DNA of 9,386 bases from Thermomicrobiales bacterium (GTDB lineage Bacteria; Chloroflexota; Chloroflexia; Thermomicrobiales; UBA6265). Location: positions 1 through 9,386 of the forward strand of contig JAUJLY010000082.1 in assembly GCA_030447145.1 (NCBI GenBank), given 5' to 3'. The notes under the pieces are model-generated. The model was given only the letters and a program-made list of their open reading frames with translations, was not told the origin of the DNA and searched no databases. Position 1 is the stretch's first letter; every line of letters begins with the position of its first letter. Both the position numbers and the translations under genes were made by a program. Positions 6,985 through 9,386 of the stretch are shown here, one piece after another.

Positions 6985-9156
6985 CTACCTGGCTGCCACC
7001 TCTTCGCCGACTGTTACTCCCGCCGCTGGCGCGTAAAGCTTCTCCACGTAGTCGATAAGCATCCGGCGGGCACTGAACCGTGGAGCAACTGTTCGGATGG
7101 CCTCCTTGGCCACCTGAATCCAGTCGTGGGGAAGACCGTCTGCTTGCCGTTGGTAATAAAGCGGCACGATCTGCTCCTCAAGCATCTCGTACATCATGTT
7201 CGCTTCTGCCTCGTCCTGGGCATCACCCTGCCTGGGCGATGACTCGATGCCCCAGCCATTCCTGTTTCCTGGTTCCCAACCTTCGATCCACCACCCATCC
7301 AGAATGCTGAAATTCGGCACACCGTTGGCTGCGGCCTTCATGCCACTCGTGCCGGATGCTTCCAGGGGATACCGCGGGTTGTTCAGCCACACATCGACGC
7401 CGGCCACGAGAAGGCTTGCGAGCCCCATCTCGTAGTCCTCGACGAAAGCCACCCGACCTCCCAAACGAGGATCCCGGGCCTTCAGGTAGATATCCTGAAT
7501 AAATTTCTTGCCGCCCTCGTCGGCAGGGTGAGCCTTGCCGGCGAAGATCAGTTGCACCGGATGCTCCGCATTGCTCAAGATTCGCGCCAGGCGGTCAATG
7601 TCCCGGAAGATCAGGGTCGCACGCTTGTAGGTGGCGAACCGTCGCGCAAAGCCGAGCGTGAGTACATTCGGGTTCTGGAATGGCCCCGATGAAAGGACCT
7701 GCCACGCATCGAACTGGCCCTCCACATAGCGCTTGCGGGAACGTTCATGCATCTCGGCGATCAGCGCCTGCTTCGCTTGCTGGTGCGCTGCCCAGAATTC
7801 ATCGTCGGGGATATTCAATATGGTGTCCCAGACGTGCTGCTTCTCTTGCTGGTCCTTCCAGTAGCGGGGCTGGTACCGGCTGTAGACTCTCCGCATGGCC
7901 GGGGAGATCCAGGTTCTGAGGTGCACGCCGTTGGTGATCGACTGGATCGGTGCCGTCTCCGGGCCCGTGTCCGGCCAGATATCATGCCACATCTGCCGGG
8001 AGACTTCGCCATGCTTCTCGCTCACACCGTTACGGTGTGCCGACAGCCGTAGCGACAGAGCCGTGAAGTTGAATCCTGGATCATCGCCGTGACGACCAAG
8101 CGCGAGGAACTCCTCCTGATCCAAACCGAGTTCCGGCCAGTAACTTGAGAAATATCGGTCGATCATCTGTGGCGAGAAGATGTCATGCCCTGCGGGAACC
8201 GGGGTGTGCGTGGTAAAGACTGTCGATGCCCGCACGAGGTCCTGAGCCTCCTCGAAGCTCTTACCCTCGTGGACATACTCGCGCAGTCGCTCCAGCATCG
8301 AGAGCGCGGCGTGCCCCTCGTTGGCATGCCAGTAGTTCGGCTCGATCCCAAGTGCGCGCAGCAGGCGGACACCTCCAATGCCGAGGACAATCTCCTGGCG
8401 AAGCCGATGCTCCGTATCGCCACCGTAGAGTCGCGATGAGAGCTGACGCGTCCACTCGGGGTTCCCATCGACATCGGAGTCAAGCAGGTAAAGCGAGACT
8501 CGACCCACCTGCACTTGCCAGACGGCAAGACAGAGCGACCCTGGTCCGTCCTGGAGATCGACTTCAATCAGGACTGGCGTGCCGTCCTCATTGAGGACCT
8601 GTGTCGTCGGCTCGGAGTCCGGCTCCAGATGGGCCGGTACATCGTGCTGCCAACCGCTGGAATCAAGACGCTGTTGCAGATAGCCCTGGCGGTACAGCAA
8701 CGAGACTGCGGTGAGCGGAATGCCCATATCGCTGGCTTCCTTGATGTGATCGCCAGCGAGCACACCCAGGCCACCGGAGTAGATCGGCAGTGCCCGGTGA
8801 AGGCCGAACTCCGCTGAAAAATAGGCGACCTTTTTGTCCAGCAGCTCCGGATGTCGATGCGCCAACCAGGTTTCACTGTCCGATGCGTTGATCATCGTGT
8901 CGAAACGCATCATGACATCGTCATATTGACCAAGGAAGGCCGGATCCTCGACCGCCCTGCTCAGGCGAGTTGGGTCGATCCGGTGCAGGAAGAGCACGGG
9001 GTTTTCCTTGCAGACGCCCCAAAGCACCGGATCAAGCTCCCGGAAGAGCGCGCGAGCTCGCGGCTGCCAGGTCCACCAAAGGTTGTAGGAAAGCTCGTTC
9101 AGTCGGTCGATGCGATCCGGGAGATCAACCGGGGAAGCGCGCATCTTGAAGCTCAT
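6985..9156 (-). CDS. glgP: Alpha-glucan (glycogen/maltodextrin) phosphorylase with N-terminal DUF3417
   Basis: PLP-dependent GT35 phosphorylase that releases glucose-1-phosphate from alpha-1,4-glucans using phosphate, in the cytosol. 723 aa, shorter than the roughly 800-aa enteric/animal type, and of the divergent bacterial/archaeal phosphorylase class. Residues about 10-100 (RLNELSYNLWWTWQPRAR and following) match DUF3417, the N-terminal domain of this class. Key segments: AYFSAEFGLHRALPIYSGGL at 111-130, LAGDHIKEASDMG at 133-145, HANEGHAAL at 277-285, TTHTPVPAGHD at 315-325, FARRFATYKRATL at 503-515, GKAHPAD at 540-546 and EASGTSGMKAAANG at 599-612, in which K607 is the PLP-binding lysine. 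ATG 9156 has GAGG 9 nt upstream (9166-9169); Met5 is an alternative. The frame is intact. It lies 141 bp upstream of rfbA on the same strand, and its product is the RfbA substrate. Confidence 0.95.
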   Translation of the reverse strand: MSFKMRASPVDLPDRIDRLNELSYNLWWTWQPRARALFRELDPVLWGVCKENPVLFLHRIDPTRLSRAVEDPAFLGQYDDVMMRFDTMINASDSETWLAHRHPELLDKKVAYFSAEFGLHRALPIYSGGLGVLAGDHIKEASDMGIPLTAVSLLYRQGYLQQRLDSSGWQHDVPAHLEPDSEPTTQVLNEDGTPVLIEVDLQDGPGSLCLAVWQVQVGRVSLYLLDSDVDGNPEWTRQLSSRLYGGDTEHRLRQEIVLGIGGVRLLRALGIEPNYWHANEGHAALSMLERLREYVHEGKSFEEAQDLVRASTVFTTHTPVPAGHDIFSPQMIDRYFSSYWPELGLDQEEFLALGRHGDDPGFNFTALSLRLSAHRNGVSEKHGEVSRQMWHDIWPDTGPETAPIQSITNGVHLRTWISPAMRRVYSRYQPRYWKDQQEKQHVWDTILNIPDDEFWAAHQQAKQALIAEMHERSRKRYVEGQFDAWQVLSSGPFQNPNVLTLGFARRFATYKRATLIFRDIDRLARILSNAEHPVQLIFAGKAHPADEGGKKFIQDIYLKARDPRLGGRVAFVEDYEMGLASLLVAGVDVWLNNPRYPLEASGTSGMKAAANGVPNFSILDGWWIEGWEPGNRNGWGIESSPRQGDAQDEAEANMMYEMLEEQIVPLYYQRQADGLPHDWIQVAKEAIRTVAPRFSARRMLIDYVEKLYAPAAGVTVGEEVAAR

Positions 9157-9386
9157 ATGGTGATGCCTCGTTCATTTCGTGCTGGAGGACCAGCCGCAGT
9201 ACCAGCTGAACGAACATGTCCAGCGATAGATTCCCCATTGACTGGAAGGCGCCTGCCAGCGGGTGACGGATGCTTTGCAACTTTGTTCCGTACCGCCGTC
9301 GTCGTCGCCGGTGCCGGCGTTGCCGTCGTCGCCTGGCGGTCCCGCCGGTCGGCCTCGCGCAGCACCAGCAGGGCCATGGGCAGGGC
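9153..9386 (-). CDS. Uncertain C-terminal fragment of an upstream protein (truncated by window edge)
   Basis: This minus-strand frame is open from the window edge (77 codons) to a TGA at 9153-9155, which overlaps the glgP start as ATGA. Reading from the edge, it gives a short hydrophobic stretch (ALPMALLVL) that could end a membrane helix. A charged segment (READRRDRQ), an Ala/Thr/Pro-rich linker and a basic tail ending in RNERGITI follow. The overlap and the common ATGA architecture of this locus favour a real upstream gene. Against it, codon third positions are GC-rich only in the distal half and become AT-rich from about 9157 to 9240, unlike the neighbours, and other frames are open here too. 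No family recognised. The region may instead be the glgP leader. Confidence 0.35.
   Translation of the reverse strand, partial: ALPMALLVLREADRRDRQATTATPAPATTTAVRNKVAKHPSPAGRRLPVNGESIAGHVRSAGTAAGPPARNERGITI

Noticed and set aside
1..9386. CRISPR arrays, tRNA/rRNA genes, insertion sequences, phage or defence genes
   Set aside because: No regularly spaced repeats, tRNA-like or rRNA-like sequence, transposase or terminal inverted repeats were seen by eye on either strand.

Overview
This GC-rich window of bacterial DNA reads as a cell-envelope and carbohydrate-metabolism locus. The gene set is a GT39-type membrane glycosyltransferase, a TPM-domain membrane protein, the rhamnose pathway with a long-form RmlA, and a DUF3417-type glucan phosphorylase. 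Together with frequent GTG starts, this fits a Chloroflexota/Thermomicrobia-like bacterium. That placement is inference only; there is no rRNA or other marker to confirm it.

Left part (1-3106, plus strand). Three tightly packed membrane-protein genes: the last 55 codons of a gene that begins outside the window, a multi-pass GT-C (GT39/PMT-like) glycosyltransferase, and a secreted or anchored TPM-domain protein with a DUF2207-like C-terminal half. Each gene starts inside the stop codon of the one before (ATGA, then GTGA), so they almost certainly form one translationally coupled operon.

Middle part (3138-6843, minus strand, convergent with the left part). A complete dTDP-L-rhamnose cassette in the transcription order rfbA (rmlA, long form), rfbD (rmlD), rfbB (rmlB), then an RmlC-like cupin. 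The genes are 13 bp apart, overlapping by 4 bp, and 4 bp apart, with good Shine-Dalgarno sites. This operon would convert glucose-1-phosphate and dTTP into dTDP-L-rhamnose for surface glycans. The epimerase slot holds a divergent RmlC-family protein rather than a textbook RmlC.

Right part (6985-9386, minus strand). A glycogen/alpha-glucan phosphorylase with an N-terminal DUF3417 domain, followed at the window edge by an uncertain open frame that ends in an ATGA overlap with the phosphorylase start. The phosphorylase product, glucose-1-phosphate, is the RmlA substrate, so the minus-strand genes could link storage glucan breakdown to rhamnose donor supply. A 141-bp gap between them holds a possible terminator and a possible promoter.

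I found no mobile element, CRISPR array, tRNA or rRNA, and nothing that clearly amounts to an undescribed system. The points most worth a second look are the divergent RmlC-like protein, the TPM/DUF2207-like hybrid, and the unresolved coding status of the last 230 bp.
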